Source: Pandoraea oxalativorans (GTDB lineage: Bacteria > Pseudomonadota > Gammaproteobacteria > Burkholderiales > Burkholderiaceae). Taken from it: a stretch of 64,000 nt of DNA. The stretch lies in assembly GCF_000972785.3 (NCBI RefSeq), contig NZ_CP011253.3:1240001-1304000 (forward strand), given 5' to 3'. The position numbers were made by a program, and so were the translations under genes. Below, one piece after another: positions 16,275-25,872 of this stretch. Position 1 is the stretch's first letter, and each line of letters begins with the position of its first letter. Below the pieces are notes generated by a model. It was not told where the DNA came from. It saw only the letters and a program-made list of their open reading frames with translations, and made no database searches.

Positions 16275-17075
16275 GTGAACGAACTGTCGACCCCCCCGGT
16301 GATGCCGCTCGACATCGACGCACTGCCGCCGCTCGATGGCAAGAAACTGCTGATCACCGGCGGTGCGCGCGGCCTCGGCGAAGGCTTCGTCCGTGCAGCT
16401 GTAGCGCGTGGCGCACAAGTGACGATTGCCGACATCGCCGCCCAAGCCGGTGAAGCGCTGGCCGCCGAATTGCAAGACGCCGGATACGCAGTGTCGTTCG
16501 TGCGCGTCGACCTGTCGGACCCCGCATCGGTGGACGCGGCTGCGCAAGCGGCGGGCCAGCAAATGGGCGGTATCGACGGGCTCGTCAACAACGGTGCGAT
16601 CACCAATTCGGGCGGCAAGATGGCCACCGAGCTGAGCATCGAGACGTGGGACGCCGTGATGAACGTCAATGTGCGCGGCACGTGGCTCATGACGATGGCC
16701 GCACTGCCGTTCCTGCGTGCCTCGGGGCAGGGCCGCGTCGTGAATGTCGCGTCCGACACGGCGCTGTGGGGCGCGCCGCGCCTGCTTGCCTACACCGCCA
16801 GCAAGGGCGCGGTCATGTCGATGACGCGTTCGCTCGCACGCGAACTCGGCCCGGACGGCATCACCGTCAACGCCATCGCGCCGGGGCTCGTCGAAGTCGA
16901 AGCCACGGCGTATGTCCCGGCGGCGCGTCATCGTCACTATCTGGAGGGACGTGCGTTGCCACGCGCGCAAGTGCCGGACGACGTCGTCGGCCCGGTGCTA
17001 TTCCTGCTCTCAGACGCTTCCCGATTCGTGACCGGACAGGTTCTGCCGGTCAACGGCGGCTTCGTCATGCCCTGA
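16275..17075 (+). CDS. Short-chain dehydrogenase/reductase (SDR)
   Basis: 266 residues. The NAD(P) motif TGGARGLGEG, the NNG motif (LVNNGA), catalytic Ser in NVASDTA, and Y-x3-K in YTASKGA are all present, and the C-terminal GQVLPVNGGF is typical of classical FabG-type SDRs. An Asp after beta-2 (TIADIA) favours NAD. GTG start. It follows the permease by 27 bp within the operon and probably oxidises a secondary alcohol or cis-diol intermediate. The substrate is unknown. Confidence 0.88.
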   Translation: MNELSTPPVMPLDIDALPPLDGKKLLITGGARGLGEGFVRAAVARGAQVTIADIAAQAGEALAAELQDAGYAVSFVRVDLSDPASVDAAAQAAGQQMGGIDGLVNNGAITNSGGKMATELSIETWDAVMNVNVRGTWLMTMAALPFLRASGQGRVVNVASDTALWGAPRLLAYTASKGAVMSMTRSLARELGPDGITVNAIAPGLVEVEATAYVPAARHRHYLEGRALPRAQVPDDVVGPVLFLLSDASRFVTGQVLPVNGGFVMP

Positions 17076-17115
17076 CGAGCCACTCTCATTCGCAACGCCT
17101 TTCAGGAGTTAGATC

Positions 17116-17673
17116 ATGGCGCAAGCCGACGCTAAAAACACCGCGACGCCGCAGGCCGTCGAGAGCTGGACGCAGACCGAAGGTCAGGCATTCGGTGACT
17201 GGCTGGAGACCCGCGTCGCCCGTTTCTCGACGCGCAAATACGACTGGGATGCCCTCAAGTTCCAGGCCGACTACGACCCGAAGTACCGTCGCGCGCAGAT
17301 GCGCTACGTCGGCACGGGCGGCACCGGTGTGGCCAAGGACGTCAACACCGTGCCCGCCGGTCACTTCACGTTCTCCACGATGGTGATTCCGGCCGGCAAC
17401 ATCGGCCCGAGCCATATCCACATGGATGTCGAGGAAATCTTCTTCGTCATGCGCGGAAAGATGAAGGTGATCTGCGAGCGTGACGGTGAAACGTGGGAAG
17501 CCATTCTCGGCGAGCGCGATCTGATTTCGGTGCCGCCGGGTGTGTACCGCACGGAAATCAACATTGGCGACGAAGACGCGCTGATGTGCGTGATGCTCGG
17601 CTCGCAAAAGCCGGTCACGCCGACGTATCCGCCCGATTCGCCGCTTGCGAAGATCAAGCGCGAAATGAAGTAA
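17116..17673 (+). CDS. Cupin-domain protein
   Basis: 185 residues with one cupin barrel in the second half. Motif 1 is GPSHIHMDVEEIFFVMRGKMKV, with His-x-His and Glu as metal ligands, and motif 2 lies around LISVPPGVYRTEIN. The second-motif His is replaced, so metal binding may be incomplete. Such proteins are dioxygenases, isomerases or sensors in catabolic operons. A GGAG ribosome-binding site precedes the ATG, and the gene sits 40 bp after the SDR gene. Confidence 0.8.
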   Translation: MAQADAKNTATPQAVESWTQTEGQAFGDWLETRVARFSTRKYDWDALKFQADYDPKYRRAQMRYVGTGGTGVAKDVNTVPAGHFTFSTMVIPAGNIGPSHIHMDVEEIFFVMRGKMKVICERDGETWEAILGERDLISVPPGVYRTEINIGDEDALMCVMLGSQKPVTPTYPPDSPLAKIKREMK

Positions 17674-17784
17674 GTCCGCAAGGAAAAGCCCGGTGTCCGT
17701 GTGTCGAATGCGCGCACGGCATCGGCAGAAATTCACGCAGTCGGAAGTCTGCATCAAATTCGCAAACGTTAGACGAAAGCCGCC

Positions 17785-18693
17785 ATGCAAGCCGAAGCCC
17801 ATCAACACGAAGCGCCAGAAGACGATGTCGTTGCGTCCTTGCGCGCACGGCTGGACGCGTTTGCGTACAGCACCGTCGCCACCCGTGCGGGCACCGTCGG
17901 CTATCGCTGCGCGGGCGCAGAGCGCGACGCGGGCGTGCCGGTCGTGATGCTGCACGGCATTGGCTCGGGCGCGGCGTCCTGGCTGGCGCAGTTCGAGGCC
18001 ACGGGGCTCGATGCAACGCTGTATGCCTGGGATGCACCTGGCTATGGCGCGACGTCTAATGTCGCCGTCGCCGAACCGCATCCCGAGGCCTATGCCGACG
18101 CCCTCGAAGCGTGGCTCGACGCCCTGGGTCTGGATCGTGTGGCGCTGGTGGGCCATTCGCTGGGCGCGATCGTGGCGACGAAGTTTGCAAGCCGCGCCCC
18201 GCACCGCGTGCGCGGCCTCTTTCTCTGCTCGCCCGCCAACGGCTACGGCCGCGCGGATGCCGAGGTGCGCCTGTCCAAGCGCGACAGCCGTCTGGCGATG
18301 CTCGACAAGCTCGGCCCCGCAGGCATGGCGCGTGAGCGTAGCGACAACCTCGTCGCCCCCGACGCCGCCGATCTGCCGCGTGCGTGGGTGAAATGGAACA
18401 TGTCGCGGGTGCTGCCCGTCGGCTACCGGCAGGCGACGCACCTGCTCTCGAATGGCGACGTCGCTGGCGAACTCGCACAGTACGTGAGCGCCAAGGCCGG
18501 TCCCGTTGCGGTGGCCGTAGGTGCGCAGGACGGCATCACGTCGCCTGCCGCGTGCGAGGTCATTGCGAACGTCGCGGGCGCGCCGCTGCAAATCATCGAC
18601 GGCGCGGGTCACGCGTCGTACATCGAAACGCCGGACGTTCTGAATGCTGCGCTCGCCGCGTGGCTCGAACGTGTCGCGGCAGGGGAGCGCTGA
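17785..18693 (+). CDS. Alpha/beta-hydrolase
   Basis: 302 residues. The oxyanion motif is MLHGIGSGAASWL, the nucleophile elbow is GHSLGA (Ser about residue 119), and the catalytic His lies in GAGHASYIETPD near the C-terminus. The family includes C-C bond hydrolases of meta-cleavage pathways (MhpC/BphD type) and esterases. Given the extradiol dioxygenase encoded at 28715 in the same operon, cleavage of a ring-fission product is a reasonable inference, but ester or amide hydrolysis is equally possible. Confidence 0.85.
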   Translation: MQAEAHQHEAPEDDVVASLRARLDAFAYSTVATRAGTVGYRCAGAERDAGVPVVMLHGIGSGAASWLAQFEATGLDATLYAWDAPGYGATSNVAVAEPHPEAYADALEAWLDALGLDRVALVGHSLGAIVATKFASRAPHRVRGLFLCSPANGYGRADAEVRLSKRDSRLAMLDKLGPAGMARERSDNLVAPDAADLPRAWVKWNMSRVLPVGYRQATHLLSNGDVAGELAQYVSAKAGPVAVAVGAQDGITSPAACEVIANVAGAPLQIIDGAGHASYIETPDVLNAALAAWLERVAAGER

Positions 18694-18694
18694 A

Positions 18695-19630
18695 ATGGCA
18701 CCGACCGCACGGAACGCACCGAAGCGCGAAGCGCTCATCGAAGACGACACCATGCAGGACGATCAAAACGCTTCGCTCAACGGCGACACCGTGGTCGAGG
18801 GCGCTGCCGAGTCCCGCTATCTCGTGCCGGGACTTGAGCGCGGGTTGCGCATCCTCACGCAGTTCTCGCCGCGCGAACCGGTGTTCAGTGCACCGGGACT
18901 GTCGCAACGGCTGGGCATTCCGCGCACGACGGTCTTCCGTCTGTTGCAGACGCTCGAAGCGATGGGCTTTCTTGAGCGCGCAGGAAGCGAAAAGAACTTC
19001 CGTCTGGGCGTGGCCGTGCTGCGTCTGGGTTTCGAATACCTCAGTTCGCTGGAACTGACCGACCTCGGCATTCCGATCATCGAGCGCTTGCGCGACGCCA
19101 CCCAACTGACGTCGCACATCGTGATTCGCGACGGCCGGGACATCGTGTTCGTGGCGAAGGCGCAAAGCGTGGCGGGCGTCTTCAATTCGATCAAGGTCAA
19201 CGTCGGCACGCGTCTGCCTGCGCACGCCACGGTGCACGGTCACGTGTTGATGGGCGATCTGACGCTCACCGAACTGCGCGCGCTGTATCCCGAGAAGACG
19301 CTGGAGAAATTCACGCCGCAGACGCCCGAATCGCTCACCGAACTGTTCGAGCGCGTGCGCGAAGACGCCGAGCGCGGCTATGCGGTGTCGGCCTCGTCGT
19401 TCGAGCGCGGCATCAGCGTGGTGAGCGCACCGGTGCGCAACGACGTGGGCCGCATCTGCGCCGCCATTACGGTGACGATTCCGCGCGCCAATATCGACGC
19501 ATCGATGCTCGACGCGGGCCTGATCGGTCAGGTGCGCGAAGCGGCCGATGCGCTCTCGCACCGTCTGAACTACCGCCCCGGCACCGACGGCAAGTCCACC
19601 CCCTACATGAAGTCACTGGGACTCAAATGA
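18695..19630 (+). CDS. IclR-family transcriptional regulator
   Basis: 311 residues. Winged HTH (GLERGLRILTQFS, LSQRLGIPRTTVFRLLQTLEAMGFL) and IclR effector domain (SHIVIRDGRDIVFVAKAQS, GTRLPAHATVHGHVLMG, ERGYAVSASSFERGISVVSAPV). It starts one base after the hydrolase stop and overlaps the next gene's ATG, so it is embedded in the operon and probably autoregulates it. ATG at 18752 is an alternative start. The palindrome at 14391-14423 is its best candidate operator. Confidence 0.9.
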   Translation: MAPTARNAPKREALIEDDTMQDDQNASLNGDTVVEGAAESRYLVPGLERGLRILTQFSPREPVFSAPGLSQRLGIPRTTVFRLLQTLEAMGFLERAGSEKNFRLGVAVLRLGFEYLSSLELTDLGIPIIERLRDATQLTSHIVIRDGRDIVFVAKAQSVAGVFNSIKVNVGTRLPAHATVHGHVLMGDLTLTELRALYPEKTLEKFTPQTPESLTELFERVREDAERGYAVSASSFERGISVVSAPVRNDVGRICAAITVTIPRANIDASMLDAGLIGQVREAADALSHRLNYRPGTDGKSTPYMKSLGLK

Positions 19631-20442
19631 TCAAGATCGACCTTTCCTCGCGCGCAGCGCTGGTCACGGGCGGCACGTCCGGCATCGGGCTGGCGAGCGC
19701 CGAGCGCCTGCTCGATGCCGGGGCCGCCGTCGCCATTTGCGGGCGCAACCCGGAGCGGCTGGCGCAAGCCGAAGCGCATCTGCGTGAGCGTCGTCCGCAG
19801 GCCCGCCTTATCGCTGCGCAGTGCAACGTCCTCGACGAGGGCGACGTCGCGGCACTCACTGAGCGCATTCGCGGCGAATTCGGTCGTCTCGACATGCTCG
19901 TGAACAACGCGGGCCAGGGCCGTGTGTCGACGTTTGCCGACACGACCGACGACGCCTGGCGCGAAGAACTCGAACTGAAGTACTTCAGCGTGATTCGTAC
20001 CACGCGCGCCTGCCTGCCGATGCTGCGCGACGCTGCACGCGAGACGGGCGACGCCGCCATCGTCTGCGTGAACTCGCTGCTCGCGCTGCAACCGGAGCCG
20101 CACATGGTCGCGACGTCGTCGGCGCGTGCGGGCGTGCAGAACCTCGTGCGGTCGATGGCGGGCGAATTCGCGCCCGACGGCGTACGCGTCAATTCGATTC
20201 TGATCGGACTGGTCGAGTCGGGACAGTGGCGTCGGCGCTACGCCGCCGCGCAGGAAGCGGGCGATAGCAAGACGTGGCCGGAGTGGACCGGCGAACTCGC
20301 GCGCAAGAAGCAAATCCAGTTGCAACGTCTGGGCAAGCCTGAAGAGGCGGCCGCAGCGATCTTTTTCCTGGCTAGCCCGCAGTCGTCCTATACGACGGGC
20401 AGCCACATCGATGTTTCCGGAGGCTTGGCAAGACATGTCTAA
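19627..20442 (+). CDS. Short-chain dehydrogenase/reductase (SDR)
   Basis: 271 residues. TGGTSGIGLASAE nucleotide motif, NNAGQG, a serine in CVNSLLA and C-terminal [14 protein letters not shown]. The usual catalytic Y-x3-K is not evident: the stretch after the serine reads MVATSSARAGVQN, with Ser/Arg where Tyr/Lys are expected. It may therefore be a divergent SDR with altered chemistry. ATG overlaps the IclR stop by 4 bp (ATGA), and the end overlaps the TPP enzyme start by 8 bp, so translation is coupled. Confidence 0.82.
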   Translation: MIKIDLSSRAALVTGGTSGIGLASAERLLDAGAAVAICGRNPERLAQAEAHLRERRPQARLIAAQCNVLDEGDVAALTERIRGEFGRLDMLVNNAGQGRVSTFADTTDDAWREELELKYFSVIRTTRACLPMLRDAARETGDAAIVCVNSLLALQPEPHMVATSSARAGVQNLVRSMAGEFAPDGVRVNSILIGLVESGQWRRRYAAAQEAGDSKTWPEWTGELARKKQIQLQRLGKPEEAAAAIFFLASPQSSYTTGSHIDVSGGLARHV

Positions 20443-22087
20443 CAAAACCACCGTCGGCGAAGTCATCGCGGCGTTTCTCGAACAGTGCGGCGTGCAGACC
20501 GCATTTGGCGTGATCTCGATTCACAACATGCCCATCCTCGACGCCATCGCGCGTCGCGAAAAGATCCGTTACGTCGGCGCACGCGGCGAAGCTGGTGCGC
20601 TGAACATGGCCGATGGCCTGTCGCGTGTGTCCGGCGGACTGGGTGTGGCGTTCACCAGCACGGGCACGGCCGCCGGTAACGCGGCCGGTGCGATGGTCGA
20701 AGCCCTCACGGCTGGCACGCCGGTGTTGCATATCACCGGCCAGATCGAAACCGAATTCCTCGACCGCGATCTCGCGTACATCCACGAAGCCCCGGATCAG
20801 TTGAGCATGCTCAACTCGATCTCGAAGGCCGCCTATCGCGTGCGCTGCGTCGATACGGCGCTCGCGACGGTGCGCGAAGCGGTGCGCGCTGCGCTGAGCG
20901 CGCCGACCGGACCGGTGAGCGTCGAGATCCCCATCGACATTCAGGCGGCTGAAATCGAATGGCCGACCGACCTGTCCGCCCCGCACATCCCCGTGCCGAC
21001 GCACGACGACGCGCGCGTCGCTGCGCTGGCCGATAAGCTCGCATCGGTGCATCGTCCGCTGCTGTGGCTGGGCGGCGGCGCGCGCGGTGCGGAAGCTGCC
21101 GTGAAGCGTCTGGTCGATATGGGCTTCGGCGTGGTGACGAGCGTGCAGGGTCGCGGCATCGTGCCGGAAGACCACGCCGCGACGCTGGGCGCATTCAACA
21201 TTCACCCGACGGTCGAGAAGTTCTACAAGACGTGTGACGCGGTGCTCGTCGTCGGTTCGCGTCTGCGTGGCAACGAAACGCTCAAGTACAAGCTGGCGCT
21301 GCCGCGTCCGCTGTATCGCATCGATGCCGACGGACTGGCCGACAACCGTGGCTATCGCAACGACCTGTTCATTCAGGGCGACGCCGCCAGCGTGCTCAAT
21401 GCGCTGGCTGACCGTCTGCAAGGCCGTCTGTCGGTCGACCCGGCGTTCCATGCCGACCTCGCTGCCGCGCGCGACGCCGCCGTGAAGCAGGTCGCCGAAG
21501 GCCTCGGCCCATATCGTCAACTCGTGGCAGCGCTGCAAGGCGCGCTCGGTCGCGACTTCAACTGGGTGCGCGACGTCACGATCTCGAACAGCACGTGGGG
21601 CAACCGTCTGCTGAAGATCTTCTCGCCGCGGGCCGGTGTGCACGCGCTCGGTGGCGGCATCGGTCAGGGCATGCAGATGGGCATTGGCGCCGCGCTCGCG
21701 GGCAATGCGAAGAAGACGGTCGCGCTGTGCGGCGACGGCGGCCTGATGGTGAACGTGGGCGAACTCGCGACCGCCGTTCAGGAAAAGGCCCCTGTCGTGA
21801 TTCTGCTGATGAACGATCAGTGCTACGGCGTGATCCGCAATATTCAGGATGCGCAGTACGGCGGCCGTCGTCACTACGTGCAACTGCATCAGCCGGACTT
21901 CGCCGCGTTCTGCGCGAGCCTGCAACTCAAGCACGAGCGCATTACGTCCATCGATCAGGCGGAAGGGGCCGTGGCCCGCGCCGTCGCTTACGACGGTCCG
22001 GTGCTGCTCGAAGTCGACATGCTGTCGGTCGGCAACTTTGCGTCGCATTTCGCCGGTCCGCCGGTCCGGGAGCCTGCGAATGCATGA
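20435..22087 (+). CDS. Thiamine-diphosphate-dependent enzyme (acetolactate synthase/decarboxylase family)
   Basis: 550 residues with three ThDP domains. The N-terminal domain has the catalytic Glu in [17 protein letters not shown] and [14 protein letters not shown] central FAD/NAD-like domain follows, and the C-terminal ThDP-binding motif starts [16 protein letters not shown] and ends with LLMNDQCYG. The family includes 2-oxoacid decarboxylases (benzoylformate, phosphonopyruvate, sulfopyruvate) and carboligases. An aldehyde dehydrogenase two genes on suggests decarboxylation to an aldehyde that is then oxidised. ATG at 20435 has GGAGG about 11 bases upstream and overlaps the SDR gene. Confidence 0.87.
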   Translation: MSNKTTVGEVIAAFLEQCGVQTAFGVISIHNMPILDAIARREKIRYVGARGEAGALNMADGLSRVSGGLGVAFTSTGTAAGNAAGAMVEALTAGTPVLHITGQIETEFLDRDLAYIHEAPDQLSMLNSISKAAYRVRCVDTALATVREAVRAALSAPTGPVSVEIPIDIQAAEIEWPTDLSAPHIPVPTHDDARVAALADKLASVHRPLLWLGGGARGAEAAVKRLVDMGFGVVTSVQGRGIVPEDHAATLGAFNIHPTVEKFYKTCDAVLVVGSRLRGNETLKYKLALPRPLYRIDADGLADNRGYRNDLFIQGDAASVLNALADRLQGRLSVDPAFHADLAAARDAAVKQVAEGLGPYRQLVAALQGALGRDFNWVRDVTISNSTWGNRLLKIFSPRAGVHALGGGIGQGMQMGIGAALAGNAKKTVALCGDGGLMVNVGELATAVQEKAPVVILLMNDQCYGVIRNIQDAQYGGRRHYVQLHQPDFAAFCASLQLKHERITSIDQAEGAVARAVAYDGPVLLEVDMLSVGNFASHFAGPPVREPANA

Positions 22088-22898
22088 ATTGAATCATCGT
22101 CCGGTTGACGTGGCGCTCATCGGTTTCGGCGCGATCGGCTCGAAAGTGTACGAAGCGTGCGCGAGCGACCCGTATCTGCGCGTGGGCCATGTGATCGTGC
22201 CCGAAGACGCCGCCGAGCGCGTACGCGGCAGCGTGCGTGCGGGCACCGAAGTGGTGTCGTCGGCGCAGGCGCTCTCGAGCCGTCCGGACTTCGTTCTGGA
22301 ATGCGCCGGACACAGCGCCCTGTCGGGCCACGTCGTACCGCTGCTCAAGTCGGGCGTGGACTGTGCGGTGGCCTCGATTGGCGCGCTCTCGGATACCGAC
22401 CTGCTGGCCGCGCTCGAACAGGCCGCGAAGGAGGGGGCGTCGACCGTCACGTTGCTCTCAGGCGCGATTGGCGGTATCGACGCCATCGCCGCCGCCCGTG
22501 AAGGCGGACTGGACGAGGTGCTGTACACGGGCCGCAAGCCGCCGACGGGCTGGCAGGGCACGCCCGCCGAGCAGGTCTGCGATCTCGCCACGCTCACCAC
22601 GGCGACCGTGATCTTCGAGGGCAGCGCCCGGGATGCGGCGCGTCTGTACCCGAAGAACGCCAATGTCGCGGCGACTGTGGCCATTGCCGGGTTGGGGCTC
22701 GATGCGACGCGTGTGCGTCTGATCGCCGACCCGACCAGCACCCGCAACGTGCATCACATCGTGGCGCGCGGTGCGTTCGGCGAAATGTCGCTGGAAATGT
22801 GCGGCAAGCCGTTGCCGGACAACCCCAAGACGTCGGCGCTTACCGCGTACTCGGCCATTCGCGCGCTGCGCAATCGCGTCGCGAACTGTGTGATCTAG
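22080..22898 (+). CDS. Aspartate-dehydrogenase-like NAD(P) oxidoreductase
   Basis: 272 residues. An N-terminal Rossmann motif [16 protein letters not shown] is followed by ECAGHSAL and a C-terminal domain with [20 protein letters not shown] and [14 protein letters not shown]. This is the DUF108/NadX L-aspartate dehydrogenase fold. Family members interconvert an amino acid and its imino acid, so an amine-bearing intermediate is likely. It starts inside the end of the TPP gene (overlap 8 bp). The symbol nadX is not used because the context is catabolic rather than NAD synthesis. Confidence 0.82.
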   Translation: MHELNHRPVDVALIGFGAIGSKVYEACASDPYLRVGHVIVPEDAAERVRGSVRAGTEVVSSAQALSSRPDFVLECAGHSALSGHVVPLLKSGVDCAVASIGALSDTDLLAALEQAAKEGASTVTLLSGAIGGIDAIAAAREGGLDEVLYTGRKPPTGWQGTPAEQVCDLATLTTATVIFEGSARDAARLYPKNANVAATVAIAGLGLDATRVRLIADPTSTRNVHHIVARGAFGEMSLEMCGKPLPDNPKTSALTAYSAIRALRNRVANCVI

Positions 22899-22911
22899 CA
22901 GGAACAGACTC

Positions 22912-24408
22912 ATGAGCCATCAAGATTTGCTGCAAGGGTTTTCGAGCGACATTCTGGTCGGCGGCGAATGGCGTGCCGGCACCGGTAAGCGCTATCAAAG
23001 CCTGTATCCGGCGGACGAAAGCGTGAACGCGGAGATCGCCGCTGCGGGTGCGGACGATGCCGTCGAAGCGGTCGAAGCCGCAGACGCCGCATGGCGTCGC
23101 GCGGACTGGGCGGGCCTGAAGCCGCATCAGCGTGCGGCCGTGCTCCATCGTGTAGCCGATGGCATCACGCAACGCGCCGAAGCACTCGCGCATCTGCAAC
23201 GACGCGACAACGGCAAGCCGATCAGCGAGACGCGTGCGCTTGTCGCGAGTGCTGCGGGCACGTTCCGCTACTTTGCCTCGTGCCTGGAGACGCTGGAAGA
23301 GACGCTCACGCCGTCGCGTGGCGACTATCTGACCATGAGCGTGCACGAGCCGTTGGGGGTGGTGGCGGCCATCACGCCGTGGAATTCGCCGATTGCCTCT
23401 GACGCCCAGAAGCTCGCCCCGGCGCTCGCCGCAGGCAATGCCGTAGTGCTCAAACCGGCGGAAGTCACGCCGCTCGCATCGCTCGAACTCGGCCGCATCT
23501 GCGAAGCCGCCGGTGTGCCGCGCGGCGTGCTGTCGGTGCTGCCGGGCAAGGGCTCGGTCATCGGCGACATTCTCGTGCGTCATCCGAAGGTCAGGAAGGT
23601 GGCGTTCACCGGCGGCACGGAAGTCGGTCGCGGCATCGCGCGTCTCGCCGCAGAGAAGCTGATGCCGGTGTCGCTCGAACTCGGAGGCAAGTCGCCGACC
23701 ATCGTGTTCGAAGACGCGGACATCGATCACGCCGTGGCCGGTGTGCTCTATGGCATCTTCAGCTCGTCGGGCGAGTCGTGCATCGCAGGCTCGCGCCTGT
23801 TCGTCCACAAGGCGATCTTCGACACGTTCGTCGAGCGTCTGGTCGCCGGTGCGAAGCAATTGCGCGTGGGCGATCCGCTGCGCGAGGACACGCAGATGGG
23901 GCCGCTCGTGACGTCGTCGCATCGGGACTCCATCGAGCGCTATGTCGCTATCGGGCTGGAAGAGGGCGGTCGACTGTTGTGCGGCGGCGAGCGTCCGGCG
24001 GGCGACGGCCGCGAGAACGGCTACTTCTATCAGCCGACGATCATCGCGGGCCTGACCAATCAGGCGCGCATGGTGCAGGAAGAGATCTTCGGGCCGGTGC
24101 TGGCGGTGCTGCCGTTCGAGAACGAAGCCGATCTGCTGGCCGAGGCCAACGACAGCGTCTACGGGCTGGCGGCCGGTATCTGGACGCGCGACTTCAAGCG
24201 TGCCTGGCGCGTGGGCCGAGCGCTGGAGACGGGCACCGTCTGGATCAATACCTACAAGCAGTTCTCCATCTCGACGCCGTTCGGTGGCTGGAAAGAGAGC
24301 GGCATGGGGCGCGAGAAGGGCCGTCTGGGACTGCTGGAGTACACGAATCAGAAGAGCCTCTACTGGGGCCTGAACGAAAACCCGCTCGCCTGGGCGGGCC
24401 GGGTCTGA
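22912..24408 (+). CDS. NAD(P)-dependent aldehyde dehydrogenase
   Basis: 498 residues, full-length ALDH superfamily. Motifs are PWNSPIASDAQKLAPALAAGN, KPAEVTPLASLELG, FTGGTEVGR, general-base Glu in LELGGKSP (about residue 256) and nucleophile Cys in SGESCIAGSR (about residue 290). A C-terminal PFGGWKESGMGRE is also present. It resembles hydroxymuconic-semialdehyde and betaine-aldehyde-type enzymes. In this operon it could oxidise either the aldehyde from the TPP enzyme or a ring-cleavage semialdehyde. It is spaced 13 bp after the preceding gene. Confidence 0.92.
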   Translation: MSHQDLLQGFSSDILVGGEWRAGTGKRYQSLYPADESVNAEIAAAGADDAVEAVEAADAAWRRADWAGLKPHQRAAVLHRVADGITQRAEALAHLQRRDNGKPISETRALVASAAGTFRYFASCLETLEETLTPSRGDYLTMSVHEPLGVVAAITPWNSPIASDAQKLAPALAAGNAVVLKPAEVTPLASLELGRICEAAGVPRGVLSVLPGKGSVIGDILVRHPKVRKVAFTGGTEVGRGIARLAAEKLMPVSLELGGKSPTIVFEDADIDHAVAGVLYGIFSSSGESCIAGSRLFVHKAIFDTFVERLVAGAKQLRVGDPLREDTQMGPLVTSSHRDSIERYVAIGLEEGGRLLCGGERPAGDGRENGYFYQPTIIAGLTNQARMVQEEIFGPVLAVLPFENEADLLAEANDSVYGLAAGIWTRDFKRAWRVGRALETGTVWINTYKQFSISTPFGGWKESGMGREKGRLGLLEYTNQKSLYWGLNENPLAWAGRV

Positions 24409-24494
24409 CGTTGGCGGCAGAAGTGGGCAATGACAGTGGCAAGCCGCGATGCACGGGGCATCGCGGATATCCGAAACTTGAGCGAGGCAAAGAT

Positions 24495-25508
24495 ATGTTG
24501 TCGATTTTCCGTGCATCGTTGGCGCGTCGCGCCTTTCTGACGGCGGGTCTGTGTGCCGTGGCGGGACTCAGCGGCGTGGCCGCACCGGTGATGGCGCAGC
24601 AGCCTGCAACGCAGCAGATCACCTATCTGCTCCCGGCCCCGGCGAATCTGCCGGCCTTCGCGCCGCTGATGCTGGCCGAGAAGAAGGGCTACTACGCGGC
24701 AGAAGGTCTGTCGGTGCGCTGGCTGACCGTTCAGGGCGGCGCCGACGTGGGCAAGCAGCTCGCCTCCGGTAACGGCGATCTGGGCGGCGGTCTGGGCGAC
24801 ACGCCGATCGTGCTGCGTCCGAACGGCGTTCCCATCAAGGGCGTGGCGCTGCTCGGCGGACGCACGCTGCACCAGCTGGTCGTGCGTGATGACGCCAACA
24901 TCAAGTCGCCCGCCGATCTGAAGGGCAAGACGATCACCGTACTGGCCTATCAGGACACCGGCTTCTACGCGACGCTCGGTCTGCTCGCCTCGGCCGGCCT
25001 CACGCGCAACGACGCACGCATTCAGGGCGCAGGCCCGGCGGGCGTCTGGCAACAGGTGGCGACGGGCAAGGCGGAAGTGATGGTCGGCACGCCCGAGTGG
25101 GCGCAGAACATCGAAGACGCTGGCGTGAAGATCACGATGACGTCGACCGACAAGTACTTCCCTGGCATGGCACAGGCGATCCTGGCCTCGGACAAGACCA
25201 TCGCCGAGAAGCCGGAGATGATCCGCAAGTTCGTGCGCGCGACGGTCAAGTCGGTCGCAGAAATCATGCGCGACCCGGCGGGCGCTGCGAAGGAATACTG
25301 CGCCGCCGTGCCGGCATACAAGGGCAAGGAAGCCGAGATCGAGAAGATCCTCACGTACTACGCCCGCAATGTGTATCCGGGCCAGCAACGTCTGGGCGCG
25401 TTCGATCCGGCGCGTGTGACGAAGTTGCAGGACTTCTACGCACAAGAGAAGGTCATTCGTGAGAAGTCCAAGCCGGAAGACCTGTTCACCAACCAGTTCG
25501 TGCAGTAA
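24495..25508 (+). CDS. ABC transporter substrate-binding protein (NMT1/SsuA-like)
   Basis: 337 residues. The signal region SLARRAFLTAGLCAVAGLSG contains a twin-arginine-like motif, with cleavage near VMAQQ. The periplasmic binding domain (about residues 40-310) carries the NMT1 hallmarks KKGYYAAEGLSVRW and GNGDLGGGLGDTP. It is the periplasmic receptor for the permease and ATPase encoded at the start of the operon, although it lies about 8 kb downstream of them. It is clearly paralogous to the protein at 33006. Confidence 0.9.
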   Translation: MLSIFRASLARRAFLTAGLCAVAGLSGVAAPVMAQQPATQQITYLLPAPANLPAFAPLMLAEKKGYYAAEGLSVRWLTVQGGADVGKQLASGNGDLGGGLGDTPIVLRPNGVPIKGVALLGGRTLHQLVVRDDANIKSPADLKGKTITVLAYQDTGFYATLGLLASAGLTRNDARIQGAGPAGVWQQVATGKAEVMVGTPEWAQNIEDAGVKITMTSTDKYFPGMAQAILASDKTIAEKPEMIRKFVRATVKSVAEIMRDPAGAAKEYCAAVPAYKGKEAEIEKILTYYARNVYPGQQRLGAFDPARVTKLQDFYAQEKVIREKSKPEDLFTNQFVQ

Positions 25509-25527
25509 GCGAGAGGGCGACAGAGCA

Positions 25528-25872
25528 ATGAGCGAAACCGCACCGGGCGCCGCCCAATCCGAGACCATGATGCTGACGGTGTTCCTGCGTCACGATCAGT
25601 CGAACAATCTCGACGATTTTCAGGAGCGCTTGAAGGCCGCCGAATGGTGGGAGCGATTCCCGCCCGCCGGGGTCAGGGTGGTGTCGTGGACAGTGGCGAT
25701 GGGCTCCGGCCAGATCGTCACGCTGGCGCTGCCACCGCATTTGCTGCCGGTTGTGAACGTGGAACTGGAGCGCTCGGCCTGGGGCGTGTTTCGCACCGAA
25801 TGCTATCCGACGTACGACTTTGTACCCGTGCACGCGCGTATTCGCGAGCGGGTGCGCAATGGAGGGAAGTGA
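25528..25872 (+). CDS. Small protein of unknown function preceding the Rieske oxygenase
   Basis: 114 residues, not assigned to a family I know. The core (TVFLRHDQSNNLDDFQERL, VVSWTVAMGSGQIVTLALP, VFRTECYPTYDF) reads like a small ferredoxin-like alpha/beta fold, similar in feel to dimeric alpha-beta barrel proteins. No Cys-rich or catalytic motif is visible. Its stop codon overlaps the next gene's start by one base, so the pair is translationally coupled. It may be a subunit or accessory factor of the oxygenase. Confidence 0.7.
   Translation: MSETAPGAAQSETMMLTVFLRHDQSNNLDDFQERLKAAEWWERFPPAGVRVVSWTVAMGSGQIVTLALPPHLLPVVNVELERSAWGVFRTECYPTYDFVPVHARIRERVRNGGK

Noticed and set aside
14985..16970. 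661-codon leftward open frame
   Set aside because: It is antisense to the permease, SDR and ATPase genes, which have intact family motifs; composition (His/Arg-rich) is that of a shadow frame.
17086..18753. 555-codon leftward open frame
   Set aside because: Antisense to the cupin and alpha/beta-hydrolase genes with no homology features.
20372..22048. 558-codon leftward open frame
   Set aside because: Exact antisense of the TPP-dependent enzyme gene.
22840..24516. 558-codon leftward open frame
   Set aside because: Antisense of the aldehyde dehydrogenase gene; no domain.
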